Below are positions 1-8,200 of a stretch of DNA of 39,551 nt, piece after piece (position 1 is the stretch's first letter; each line of letters begins with the position of its first letter). Under the pieces are notes generated by a model, which ran no database searches, had not been told where the DNA came from, and saw nothing but the letters and a program-made list of their open reading frames with translations. The DNA comes from an uncultured bacterium. GTDB lineage: Bacteria; Cyanobacteriota; Vampirovibrionia; Gastranaerophilales; Gastranaerophilaceae. A program made the position numbers and the translations under genes. The stretch is from assembly GCA_900547585.1 (NCBI GenBank), contig URHD01000009.1:1-39551 (forward strand), written 5' to 3'.

Positions 1-29
1 ACTAAATGTCATATTTGATGAGAGGTAAG

Positions 30-55
30 AATCGACTAAGGCGACACTAGATTAG
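30..55 (+). repeat. Partial copy of long intergenic repeat (family E)
   Basis: These 26 bases are identical to positions 18255-18280, inside the fuller copy of the repeat at 18159-18360. The segment contains CTAAGGCG...TAG. The first ten bases of the window are the reverse complement of a stretch near 18323-18332 (gacatttagt). The left window edge therefore lies inside or next to a rearranged copy of the family. Confidence 0.7.
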
Positions 56-62
56 GAATATT

Positions 63-94
63 TTGAACAAAAATCTTCTGCCATCGTTTATAAT
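63..94 (+). promoter_or_regulatory. Candidate sigma-70 promoter for the first gene
   Basis: A perfect TATAAT lies at 89-94. The nearest -35-like hexamer is TTGAAC at 63-68, giving a long 20-nt spacer, so the -35 is uncertain. A purine-rich ribosome site (GAAGGTG) precedes the ATG at 127. Confidence 0.5.
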
Positions 95-126
95 AATAAT
101 TACAAAAAGAAAGCGAAGGTGCGAAG

Positions 127-765
127 ATGAAAAAAACTCTGATTATTGCGGCTATATTCGCAGCGGGCGGGTTGTGCGCAAATGCAGCTGATTACACAAT
201 CCAGCAGGCAATCCCGCAGCCCGCAATCCAAAATTTGCCCTACAAATATGAGTTTGATTCCGGCTCAAACTGCAACTACATCCTTGTTCCGCCCAAAGGA
301 AACACTTTCTCTGCCATTGCGCAGGCAATAAACAGCGACCCGTACATTATCAAAATAAACGGCGCAAAATATTACCTCGTTTTTGAAAATAAATCGGGAA
401 ATTACACATTTAAAGATATTGTCGGATATGACGACGCCCGCGAATCCATCTTCAAATCCCTAATTGCCCTGAACAGCGATTCCGATACAACAAAAATCAC
501 AGGCGCCGAGCTAAAAAAAGCAAATGTTCGACTTGTAAGGCTCCAAAATAACGGAAAACTGGCTTTCGGCGATAAATCAATGGATTTTGATGTGAACAAA
601 ATCGCCTACATTGACCTGAATTACATCAGAGAAACCCTGAATAATGGCACAATCGGCACCTGCGGTTATTTTGACGTATATATCAAAAACAATTCCGGAA
701 AGCTTCAAAAAGTTATCGGCCAGGTAACATTTGAGGACGAAAAAGAGCTCGAAAAACTCTTTTAA
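127..765 (+). CDS. Exported protein with a degenerate EF-hand-like segment
   Basis: A 212-residue protein starts with a clear signal peptide (MKK, hydrophobic core, likely cut after A-N-A near residue 20), so it should be exported. I do not recognise a named family. Around residues 117-130 the sequence N-S-D-S-D-T-T-K-I-T-G-A-E-L looks like a calcium-binding EF-hand loop with one extra residue, followed by alternating short strands (VRLVRLQNNGKL), as in dockerin- or EF-hand-like modules of surface proteins. The remainder is soluble and has two cysteines besides the signal peptide, near residues 49 and 179. The start is supported by GAAGGTG upstream and by a TATAAT box. It is followed 46 bp later by another exported protein on the same strand. 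Calcium binding is inferred; export is well supported. Confidence 0.75.
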   Translation: MKKTLIIAAIFAAGGLCANAADYTIQQAIPQPAIQNLPYKYEFDSGSNCNYILVPPKGNTFSAIAQAINSDPYIIKINGAKYYLVFENKSGNYTFKDIVGYDDARESIFKSLIALNSDSDTTKITGAELKKANVRLVRLQNNGKLAFGDKSMDFDVNKIAYIDLNYIRETLNNGTIGTCGYFDVYIKNNSGKLQKVIGQVTFEDEKELEKLF

Positions 766-811
766 AGCCGGTTATTAAGCAAAATAAAAGCAATGAGGAC
801 TTTTTTATCAA

Positions 812-1657
812 ATGCGCCGGATAAAAATATTAACAATCATATTATGCATAATTTTTCTGCTGCACCCGTTAACCGCAATGGGCGCAACGGGTGTTTATGA
901 TTTCAGCGATGAGGCGCAGGAGAAGTTCAATCGCACAAACGGCGCATATTTGCCGGATAATCAGGTACAATTTCAACTCCTGACGGAAACTACAAAAAAA
1001 ACTAAAAAAGTAAAACAAAAAAAGTCAAAAGCCCCCGCGCGAACCGTCCAGCAAAGCCTTCCGGAACAGAACGCATTTGCTCCGCTTGAAACTGAACCGG
1101 AATTGACATTACAATCAGGAATCGTGTACGTGCAGGCGGGCGCGGTGATTGATGCACAGCTAAATTCCGACATAAGCTCCGAAACTACCTCAAACAATGA
1201 CCTTATTTCCGCGCAGTTGACCTCGGACTGGGTATTTAATGGGGTTTTGATTGCGCCCGAGGGCAGTATTATTAACGGAACCGTAACAGATGCCGACGCG
1301 TCGGGGCTTGCGATGAAAAACGGGCAAATTACCATAGATTTTCGTGAACTTTATACGCCCGATGGCCGCACAATCCCGTTAAACGCAAAAAAAGTCTCCA
1401 TAAAAGTCGATACAAACCGCGCATGGAACCTGACAAAATCCATTGCAGGCGGGGCAATAATAGGAACGGGGCTTGCCGCAATCATGCTCGCTTTGACAGG
1501 TGATCCGTCTGCACTTCTGGCGGGTGCAATTGCCGGAGGCTCAATGGGCGCGCTTGCAGGCGCAACTGCAAGGGGGGAAAACGTCGAACTCCCGCAGGGA
1601 ACGCCGATTCAGCTGCAATTATCCGCCCCTTTGCAGGTTGAAGCTTACCCTTTGTAA
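812..1657 (+). CDS. Exported protein with VirB10/TrbI-like beta domain and glycine zipper
   Basis: A 281-residue protein has an N-terminal signal or anchor (residues 1-25), a Lys-rich linker (about 60-75), a beta-rich domain (about 100-195) and a C-terminal Gly/Ala-rich double hydrophobic stretch (about 208-255) of glycine-zipper type. The order in the beta domain, A-G-A-V-I-D-A then a break, L-I-A-P-E-G-S-I-I-N-G-T, then D-F-R-E-L-Y-T-P-D-G-R-T-I-P-L, resembles the VirB10/TrbI C-terminal domain of secretion machines. There are no other conjugation or secretion genes nearby, so I read it as an envelope protein of that fold and not as a type IV secretion component. The ribosome site is GAGGA about 11 nt upstream of the ATG. 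Function unknown. Confidence 0.65.
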   Translation: MRRIKILTIILCIIFLLHPLTAMGATGVYDFSDEAQEKFNRTNGAYLPDNQVQFQLLTETTKKTKKVKQKKSKAPARTVQQSLPEQNAFAPLETEPELTLQSGIVYVQAGAVIDAQLNSDISSETTSNNDLISAQLTSDWVFNGVLIAPEGSIINGTVTDADASGLAMKNGQITIDFRELYTPDGRTIPLNAKKVSIKVDTNRAWNLTKSIAGGAIIGTGLAAIMLALTGDPSALLAGAIAGGSMGALAGATARGENVELPQGTPIQLQLSAPLQVEAYPL

Positions 1658-1722
1658 ACTATTAGAAAAATCAGGTAAAATCAGGTAAAATAAATAGGAT
1701 TAAAACAAAAAAAGGAATTTTT

Positions 1723-2391
1723 ATGAACAAAAGATTAATAATTGTAGGAATCATAATACTGGTGCTGTCAGTGGTTTTACGGCTCTTATGGGGGGCGTTG
1801 AAAAATGTAAAAATCGACGACTTTAAGCCCGCAATGGTTGTTTTTGTGGTCGATTCTTCAGCGTCGAACCAAAAATCCTTGCCTGAACAGAAAAAATTCC
1901 TTAAACAAATCTGCACCTCGCTCGACCCCGAGGATCAGATAAAAATCATCAAAGTTTCGCAAGAAGCCTACCTGATTTATGAGGGAACGCCGCATAACAA
2001 TTCCGGAATAACCAAAGCTACAGACGCTTTTACGCAGTACAACGAAAAAGAATACGGTACGGCTTACGGAGAGGCGCTTAAAAAGGCGTTTTCGTACGTT
2101 CTTACGGCTGAAAAGGACGGCTACACGCCTGCTATCGTAGTTCTGGGGGATTTGGAGAACGAAGGCGACATCACAAAACAGGCTGACTGGGCAAACATGG
2201 ACAAAAACGTTGAAAACGTGAAAAAATATGCTCCTGACGTTGCAATGATGTTCCTCTGGGCGCACCCGCAAAAGCTTGACATGGTCAAAGAAAAGCTTAA
2301 CCCCGTGCTTGGTGAAAAAAAGCTCATACTCTCGCCGGAACAAAACGCTGACAGGGCTTTGCGCAAATTCATCAACGCTCTCGGGCGCTAA
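1723..2391 (+). CDS. Membrane-anchored von Willebrand factor A domain protein
   Basis: A 222-residue protein has one N-terminal membrane helix (about residues 5-24) and then a vWA domain. The metal-ion-dependent adhesion site is complete: D44-x-S46-x-S48 in VVFVVDSSAS, Thr113 in the YGTAYGEAL segment and Asp143 in VVLGDLENEG. It should sit outside the inner membrane and bind a divalent metal and a protein partner. The ribosome site is AAGGAA before the ATG. It begins a cluster with a degenerate-FHA membrane protein and two TonB-like proteins (1723-5675), implying a shared envelope role. No partner is identifiable from sequence alone. Confidence 0.8.
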   Translation: MNKRLIIVGIIILVLSVVLRLLWGALKNVKIDDFKPAMVVFVVDSSASNQKSLPEQKKFLKQICTSLDPEDQIKIIKVSQEAYLIYEGTPHNNSGITKATDAFTQYNEKEYGTAYGEALKKAFSYVLTAEKDGYTPAIVVLGDLENEGDITKQADWANMDKNVENVKKYAPDVAMMFLWAHPQKLDMVKEKLNPVLGEKKLILSPEQNADRALRKFINALGR

Positions 2392-2455
2392 TTCTTCATT
2401 TCCCGATCCGCAAAATGAAAAAACCGTTTCAGGCGAAAAATAGAAAGAGGCAAAA

Positions 2456-4054
2456 ATGACCGTAGTAATAAAATCCTTAAACAAAGAAAAAGTCTTTGAA
2501 TCAAAAGAATTCATCACCGTTGGCTCCGCTCAAAATTGCGATTTTGTGCTGGAAACCGGATTTGATTTTATGCTGACCGCACAAATCAACAACGGAAAAA
2601 TAATTCTGCTGAACAATTTCAAAAACCCGAGAATCCTTTTCAAAGGGCAGCCCATGGGTGAAAAACTCGAGGCAAAAGGGAATTTGAAACTGATGATAGA
2701 CGGCAGCGATGAATTTCTCGGGATAAAAATCCTTGAAAATGCCTCCTCGCCGTTAGTTTCGACCATCGGACAAAAGGAATTTACCGAAGAAGACATAAAA
2801 GAGCTCTACGGAAACGACGTAAATGCTGCTACCCGCATAAAGATTGAAAGCAAAAAAGCCCAAATAGAAAAGGAAAGGATAGCAATCACCAAAGAAATTG
2901 CCTACAAAATCAACGACCTGAAAAAACGCATTTCTTTGAACTTCAAAGCGTCGGTTTTTCTTAATATTGCGCTGTTTTTGAGCTCGCTTGTGACTTCTTT
3001 CGGGGTGGCAAATTATTTGACCGGACTTCCCGTGACAGAAACGGGAAATTACATAAATCTACCAACAAATATCAAGCTTCTTGCGCTTTTCACGCTTATA
3101 ACTTTCGGAATCGCGCTCGTTTTGAAACAGGGCGTATATCTGTTTTTCCAGAACAAAAGTTTTTCCACGCCTGCAACCCTCCTCGCTGAAAAATTCATGC
3201 TGGTAATTTCGGGCGTGTTTATGGTTGCGTTTTATGCAATAAACCTGATTTATTACATGAATCCCGGCGGAAAAATCGTTTTTGCGATTTTTATCTCGCT
3301 TTTCTTCATCGCTTTGACGGTTACGCTCGGAATAAGCTGCGGATACTTCAAATACGGCGCTCATGAGCTTTCTGTTGCGCTCGACAAGCACGAATACAAC
3401 GAAGAATTTGAAAATGTGCTCAACGACTACCAGCTCTGGATTGAAAAATACATAAACAACCTTAGCCCCGTAAAACTCACAAATATCAAGGACAAACTAT
3501 TCATGCTCCAGCTAAAAGGCGTCGGAGAAACGATTCTGGGCGTTTTAACAGCACCTTTTCTGGCTTACGGCGTGTCAAATACGCTTGCGATGTGTTTTCC
3601 TGAAGCAGCAGGCTGGATAAGGATTTCGGGCTTGAGATTCAGCCCTGTTTTTCTGGTTCTGGCGACAATGCTCATTATTTTCGCGTTTTTCGCGTTCGTT
3701 AACGCCTTCCTTTGCACAAGAAAAATTCAGGGCTCCGAGGTAATCAAAAACGACGGGTTCAGAAACTATCTGGCGCACGGAGTAGACATTTTCGGGCTCC
3801 AGAACGTCAGAAAACTTGATTTTGAAAAAACCCGCTCGCTCATTATTGGCGTTTCGATTATTTTCATCGAGTTTTCAATGAATACCTCCTACTTTATGAC
3901 TGAAATCGGCGGTGATTTGCAGGGTATTTTTCTGAGCCTTATTGCCGCGCTCGTGCCTACAGCGCTGTTGATTGCTGAAACTTACATGCTGAGCAGCACA
4001 AAATACGAAATCTGGGCAAGTGACGAACTTATTTCAAAAATCGACAAAATATGA
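2456..4054 (+). CDS. FHA-like domain fused to a polytopic membrane domain
   Basis: The 532-residue protein begins with a domain of about 90 residues patterned like a forkhead-associated domain (strand V-V-I-K, then E-F-I-T-V-G-S with small polar residues, then beta strands). The phosphothreonine-reading residues are missing: the usual G-R is G23-S24, and the S-x-x-H pair is not seen. A charged helical linker (about 105-155) follows, then roughly eight membrane helices (about 162-185, 205-230, 247-268, 272-297, 355-375, 393-418, 455-476, 490-512). It is probably an inner-membrane scaffold that does not read phosphothreonine. The last codon overlaps the next gene's start (ATGA), so the two are translationally coupled. 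Family unknown to me. Confidence 0.7.
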   Translation: MTVVIKSLNKEKVFESKEFITVGSAQNCDFVLETGFDFMLTAQINNGKIILLNNFKNPRILFKGQPMGEKLEAKGNLKLMIDGSDEFLGIKILENASSPLVSTIGQKEFTEEDIKELYGNDVNAATRIKIESKKAQIEKERIAITKEIAYKINDLKKRISLNFKASVFLNIALFLSSLVTSFGVANYLTGLPVTETGNYINLPTNIKLLALFTLITFGIALVLKQGVYLFFQNKSFSTPATLLAEKFMLVISGVFMVAFYAINLIYYMNPGGKIVFAIFISLFFIALTVTLGISCGYFKYGAHELSVALDKHEYNEEFENVLNDYQLWIEKYINNLSPVKLTNIKDKLFMLQLKGVGETILGVLTAPFLAYGVSNTLAMCFPEAAGWIRISGLRFSPVFLVLATMLIIFAFFAFVNAFLCTRKIQGSEVIKNDGFRNYLAHGVDIFGLQNVRKLDFEKTRSLIIGVSIIFIEFSMNTSYFMTEIGGDLQGIFLSLIAALVPTALLIAETYMLSSTKYEIWASDELISKIDKI

Positions 4055-4797
4055 ACAAATTTACATGGACAATTTTAATAGTTCTGCTAATAGCGCTGAT
4101 TACGGCGTGTGCAGCAATTTTCAGGCCGCAGTTGACGGTGCGGACGTTCAACAGCGTGCCTGAAAAGGTTGTCCAAAGCGATTTTCAGCCTGCGCCTGCT
4201 CCAAAAATCCGGACTGTCAACACACAAAGCACACAAACCTCAAAAACGCAGCCCGTAAAAACAAAAATCGTCGAAAAAATTGTTCTGGTTCAAGAGCCGG
4301 CGCCCTCAAAGCCTCAAAGCACCGCAACACCTCAAAAAACCGTTCAAAATCAGCAACCGGAACAAAAAATGGTTCAAAAGACCCGACCGGAGCCTAAAAC
4401 CGCTCAATCCGCACCAAAACCGGCCAAACAGCTCACCGAGGCAGAAGAAATCATAGTCTGGAACAAATGGCACAGTGATTTGCAAAACCAGATTATGCAG
4501 GACTCAAAAATTTACTCGCCGCGCGGCACGGTTTTTATGTTTTCGTTCACGGTTGACAAAAATCGCAGGGTGTCGAACATAAAAGTCTGGTCAGAAACCA
4601 CAAACGCCCAGCCCGGCGACATTTACAGGATAAAAACCGTAATTTCGGGCTACCAGAATGACGCTATTCTTGAATTTCCCGCCGGAACTAAAAGAATCAT
4701 CACAAACTTCAAAGGCGGATTCACCGTCAGCACAGATTCACGCTACAGCAGTCCGGAAGACTATTCCGATGTTGAAAAAGTAAAGGTAAAAAAATAA
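4051..4797 (+). CDS. TonB-like membrane-anchored periplasmic protein
   Basis: A 248-residue protein has an N-terminal membrane helix (about residues 4-24), a Pro/Lys/Gln/Thr-rich spacer (about 45-130) and a C-terminal domain (about 135-225). In that domain W-N-K-W-H-S-D-L-Q-N-Q-I followed by F-M-F-S-F-T-V-D-K-N-R-R-V-S-N-I-K-V matches the beginning of TonB/TolA C-terminal domains. Such proteins span the periplasm and link inner-membrane energy to outer-membrane partners. It is coupled by a 4-base overlap to the upstream FHA-like gene, and the next gene starts 2 bp downstream. No ExbB/ExbD pair is present in the window, so any energising partner would be elsewhere. Confidence 0.72.
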   Translation: MNKFTWTILIVLLIALITACAAIFRPQLTVRTFNSVPEKVVQSDFQPAPAPKIRTVNTQSTQTSKTQPVKTKIVEKIVLVQEPAPSKPQSTATPQKTVQNQQPEQKMVQKTRPEPKTAQSAPKPAKQLTEAEEIIVWNKWHSDLQNQIMQDSKIYSPRGTVFMFSFTVDKNRRVSNIKVWSETTNAQPGDIYRIKTVISGYQNDAILEFPAGTKRIITNFKGGFTVSTDSRYSSPEDYSDVEKVKVKK

Positions 4798-4799
4798 AA

Positions 4800-5675
4800 A
4801 TGTTCAAATGCACAGATTGTTCAAAAATATATGAAAAACGCCCGGATTTTTGCGACTGCGGGAACGATACTTTTGAAAAAATAGCCGAACCGGCGCAAAA
4901 ACAGGTGACTTCCGGCAAAAACAGCTTTATTTCAGAGATAAAAAACAGATTTTCACGCCTTTCATTAGAAAACAGGATTTCCTGTGCGATATTTGTGTTT
5001 TTATTGATTTTAGCGGCAATACCGTGGATGATTCCCGTAAAAACCATGCCCCAAAACCCTGACAAAAAGCCTGTTCCCGTAAAAAAGGATATTCCCCGGA
5101 TTGACGCCCTGTGGAGCACGCCGCAGCCTCCGGAGGAAAAAATCGAGGAGCCGGAACCTGTTCAAGAACGCATAATCGAGGTCATAAAACAGGTTTATGT
5201 GCCTGCTCCGCAAACAAAGACAGCGCCTGCATCAAAGCCGGTTTCGACAGCGGCAAATAAGCCTGTTCAAAAGGCTGTGCAAAAGCCGGTTTCCACAAAA
5301 AATACCGCCGCAAAACCCAAAACCTCCAACAAACAGAAGAAACCCGCAAAAACCGCGCCGCAGTTGAGCGCACAGGAGAAAAAAGAGCTCGAAAATTACA
5401 AAGGAGCCCTGCGCATGGCGCTTTTTAACAACCTCAATGTGCCGTCAATTCAAGGCTCGGGCGATTGTGCGGTGGAATTTAATGTTGATTCGAGCGGAAA
5501 GCTCACAAACCGCAATTTTACCTATCAATCCGACAACAAATCGCTCAACGACGCGGTTTATTACATGTTAATGCGCGTTCCCCGCTTCAATGCCCCGCCC
5601 GCGTCCTACAAAGGTGAAAAAATCAAGCTGAGGTTCAAATTTGATAATGGGAGTATTGAAGTCAGCTTCATTTAA
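4800..5675 (+). CDS. TonB-like protein with N-terminal zinc ribbon
   Basis: A 291-residue protein has an unusual order. A cytosolic zinc ribbon comes first (C4-x2-C7 and C18-x-C20-G), then one membrane helix (about residues 60-82), a Pro/Lys/Ala-rich periplasm-spanning spacer (about 85-190) and a C-terminal TonB-type domain (about 195-291). The last contains L-R-M-A-L-F-N-N-L, V-E-F-N-V-D-S-S-G-K-L and a closing strand I-K-L-R-F-K-F. The ribosome site AAAGG overlaps the end of the previous gene, so it is in the same operon. Two consecutive TonB-like proteins behind vWA and FHA-like proteins suggest one envelope-spanning assembly. The zinc ribbon may bind a cytosolic partner (inference). Confidence 0.75.
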   Translation: MFKCTDCSKIYEKRPDFCDCGNDTFEKIAEPAQKQVTSGKNSFISEIKNRFSRLSLENRISCAIFVFLLILAAIPWMIPVKTMPQNPDKKPVPVKKDIPRIDALWSTPQPPEEKIEEPEPVQERIIEVIKQVYVPAPQTKTAPASKPVSTAANKPVQKAVQKPVSTKNTAAKPKTSNKQKKPAKTAPQLSAQEKKELENYKGALRMALFNNLNVPSIQGSGDCAVEFNVDSSGKLTNRNFTYQSDNKSLNDAVYYMLMRVPRFNAPPASYKGEKIKLRFKFDNGSIEVSFI

Positions 5676-5894
5676 GCGTTTTTTGCGCTTCTGTGCCGGC
5701 ATGAAGTGTATTTTTGCTTATTTTGCCTGTGTTTGGGGCGTATAGCTCGATTCGCTGCACTCATAGGCGTCGAAAAATAAATATTCCTTGCTTTTTGCTC
5801 TGGATGATTTCTTGTTTAATCAAAATACGCAATCCGGTTGATGTAAAATCCCGCCACAACTGTAAAATCAAGATGAGAAAGGTTATGGTGAATT

Positions 5895-6041
5895 ATGAAA
5901 ATTGACAACATAACTGCGGAAGATAAAAAATTTACCCTTGTTGACGTATTTGCAAACCAGCACCCCGTCATCAACTGCTGGATTCTGTTCAGTGCGGCGG
6001 CAATTGTTGCTCTGTATGCCATTACTTACGCTACGCTCTAA
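5895..6041 (+). CDS. 48-residue single-pass membrane peptide
   Basis: The reading frame encodes 48 residues starting MKIDNITAEDKKF, with a polar N-terminus and a hydrophobic C-terminal half (I-N-C-W-I-L-F-S-A-A-A-I-V-A-L-Y-A-I) that would form one membrane helix. A GGTGA precedes the ATG at short spacing, and TTGATG with TGTAAA about 17 nt downstream (from about 5837) could be a promoter. It stands alone between the TonB-like operon and gatC. The well-formed helix and acidic N-terminus favour a real small protein, but no family is recognised. Confidence 0.5.
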   Translation: MKIDNITAEDKKFTLVDVFANQHPVINCWILFSAAAIVALYAITYATL

Positions 6042-6130
6042 ATTTGCGGCGTTTGTTTACGATTATGTAATATTCATGAAAAAATTCCCCTTGTCATGGT
6101 AAAATATATTGATATAGGAGAAATTTTTGT

Positions 6131-6412
6131 ATGATTACCATAAAGGAAGTTGAACACGTTGCTAAACTGGCAAGGCTTGAGCTTACCGAAGAGGAAAAAG
6201 TAAAATTTTCCAAACAGCTCGGTGACATTCTCGACTATGCCCAGCAAATGAACGAAATCGACACAGAGGGCGTAGAGCCCATGTCACACGCAATCCCGAT
6301 TGTGAACGTGATGAGAGAAGATGAGGTCGTTCATGAGTTTAGCAGGGAAGAATTGATGGCGAATGCGCCGTTGAAAGAAGACGGATTTTTTAGGGTCCCG
6401 AAAATCGGCTAA
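6131..6412 (+). CDS. gatC: Asp-tRNA(Asn)/Glu-tRNA(Gln) amidotransferase subunit C
   Basis: The 93-residue protein has the length and pattern of GatC: an N-terminal helix beginning I-K-E-V-E-H-V-A-K-L-A-R-L-E-L, the F-S-K-Q-L-G-D-I-L-D-Y segment, and a C-terminal V-M-R-E-D-E-V then F-F-R-V-P-K-I. GatC is the small stabilising subunit of GatCAB, which amidates misacylated Glu-tRNA(Gln) and Asp-tRNA(Asn). gatA and gatB are not in the window, so the complex is encoded at separate loci. The ribosome site is GGAGAA. A strong hairpin terminator overlaps the stop codon, so this gene is transcribed alone. Confidence 0.93.
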   Translation: MITIKEVEHVAKLARLELTEEEKVKFSKQLGDILDYAQQMNEIDTEGVEPMSHAIPIVNVMREDEVVHEFSREELMANAPLKEDGFFRVPKIG

Positions 6413-6427
6413 CCAGCCGATTTTTTA
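6401..6427 (+). terminator. Intrinsic terminator of gatC
   Basis: AAATCGGCT and AGCCGATTT pair around a 4-base AACC loop, followed by a T-run. The stem includes the last codons and stop of gatC. A second small hairpin (CCGG/CCGG, 6446-6458) and a CAACC/GGGTTG pair follow before pyrG. Confidence 0.85.
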
Positions 6428-6525
6428 GTATAAAATAAAAAATCTCCGGCAAAACCGGTCAACCAGCCCCTAACGGGTTGTTGAAATAAGTTAAATAGCA
6501 TAAACGGCAGAAAGTGAGTTGGAAT

Positions 6526-8145
6526 ATGTCAACAAAGTATATTTTTATAACCGGTGGTGTTGTTTCATCATTGGGAAAAGGGATTGTTGCGGCGTCTTTG
6601 GGCAGATTGTTGAAATCAAGAGGATTTTCAGTCGTAATCCAGAAATTTGACCCCTACATAAACGTTGACCCCGGCACAATGAGCCCGTTTCAGCACGGCG
6701 AAGTTTTCGTGACCGACGACGGCGCTGAAACCGACCTCGATTTGGGCCACTATGAAAGATTCACCGACACAAGCCTCGGAAAAATCAACAACGTAACCTC
6801 CGGCAGCATTTACCAGACCGTTATTAAAAAAGAGCGCAAAGGCGAATACCTCGGCGCAACTGTTCAGACAATTCCGCACATCACAAACGAAATCAAGTCC
6901 AGAATCAAAAAAGCTGCCAGCCAGTTTAAGCCCGATTTTCTTATAATCGAAGTCGGCGGCACAATCGGTGATATTGAGAGCCTTCCGTTCATTGAATCCA
7001 TCCGCCAGTTCCGCTCGGATGTTGGATACGGCAACAGTATTTCAATTCACGTCACTCTGGTGCCTTATTTGGGCACTTCCGGCGAATTGAAGACAAAACC
7101 CTCCCAGCACAGCGTTTCTGTTTTGAGAAGTTACGGAATTCAGCCGGAAATTCTTGTTTGCCGCACATCAAAGCCAATTCCCAAAAAAGAAAAAGAAAAA
7201 CTCGCGCTTTTCTGCTCGGTTGACCCTGAAGCGGTTATTGAATGCAAAGATATGAAGTCGATTTATGAGGTTCCGCTGGCGCTGGAGGCGCAGGGGATTG
7301 CGCAGGTCGCGTTAAAACGCTTGCAGCTGCTTGACAAAAAGCCGAATCTTGATTCGTGGATAAAACTCGTTGAAAACATCAAAAATCCGACAAAAACTTT
7401 CAAAATAGCAATCGCCGGAAAGTACACAAAGCTTTCGGACGCTTATATTTCGGTTGTGGAATCCTTAAAACACGCGGGATATCTGCATAATGCACAAATC
7501 GACATAAAATGGATTGCCTCGGAAGAATGTGTGGATTACGAAAAGGCAAAAGAAGCTATGAAAGACGTTGACGGGCTTGTTGTGCCGGGCGGATTCGGTG
7601 TAAGAGGAATTGAGGGCAAATTGAACGTAATTCGTTACGCGCGTGAAAACAATGTGCCGTTTTTGGGGCTTTGTTTGGGCATGCAGTGCGCGGTTATTGA
7701 ATTTGCGAGAAATGTTGCCGGTTTAAAAGACGCAAACAGCACAGAATTCGACGAAGGAACAAATTACCCCGTAATCGATATTATGCTGGAGCAAAAGAAC
7801 ATCGAGGGGCTCGGCGGCACAATGAGGCTCGGTCAGTACGAATGCAGACTGAAAAAAGGCTCAAAAGCCCACAAAGCTTACAAATCCGACGTTATTTATG
7901 AGCGCCACCGCCACAGATATGAAGTCAACAACGAGTACAAAAAGCAAATCGAAGACGCAGGGCTTGTATTTTCAGGGCTTTCACCGGACGGAATGCTTTG
8001 TGAAATCGTTGAATACCCGAAAAACGACTGGTTCGTGGCTTCGCAGTTCCATCCGGAGTTCAAATCCCGCCCCGAACATTCACATCCTTTATTTGCAGGA
8101 TTAATTAATGCAATAAATAGTAATAAAATGAAAAAAGCGAAATAG
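6526..8145 (+). CDS. pyrG: CTP synthase
   Basis: A 539-residue glutamine-dependent CTP synthase converts UTP to CTP. The N-terminal amidoligase domain (about 1-265) opens with STKYIFITGGVVSSLGKG and carries F-D-P-Y-I-N-V-D-P-G-T-M-S-P-F-Q-H-G-E-V-F-V and E-V-G-G-T-I-G-D-I-E-S. The C-terminal class I glutamine amidotransferase has the nucleophile in G-L-C-L-G-M-Q and the His/Glu pair in F-H-P-E-F-K-S-R-P. I chose the ATG at 6526 because it matches the family's usual N-terminus; an in-frame GTG at 6514 would add four residues. Length is normal for the family. It is probably its own unit after the gatC terminator, and surE follows 55 bp later. Confidence 0.96.
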   Translation: MSTKYIFITGGVVSSLGKGIVAASLGRLLKSRGFSVVIQKFDPYINVDPGTMSPFQHGEVFVTDDGAETDLDLGHYERFTDTSLGKINNVTSGSIYQTVIKKERKGEYLGATVQTIPHITNEIKSRIKKAASQFKPDFLIIEVGGTIGDIESLPFIESIRQFRSDVGYGNSISIHVTLVPYLGTSGELKTKPSQHSVSVLRSYGIQPEILVCRTSKPIPKKEKEKLALFCSVDPEAVIECKDMKSIYEVPLALEAQGIAQVALKRLQLLDKKPNLDSWIKLVENIKNPTKTFKIAIAGKYTKLSDAYISVVESLKHAGYLHNAQIDIKWIASEECVDYEKAKEAMKDVDGLVVPGGFGVRGIEGKLNVIRYARENNVPFLGLCLGMQCAVIEFARNVAGLKDANSTEFDEGTNYPVIDIMLEQKNIEGLGGTMRLGQYECRLKKGSKAHKAYKSDVIYERHRHRYEVNNEYKKQIEDAGLVFSGLSPDGMLCEIVEYPKNDWFVASQFHPEFKSRPEHSHPLFAGLINAINSNKMKKAK

Positions 8146-8200
8146 TTTGTCAGATTAGGGCATGCCTCTTTCATGTCCCGCAAATGAATCAGGAGCAGTA

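Noticed and set aside
812..1657. Type IV secretion VirB10/TrbI component.
   Set aside because: No other secretion or conjugation genes are present and the protein is short; only the beta-domain resemblance is retained.
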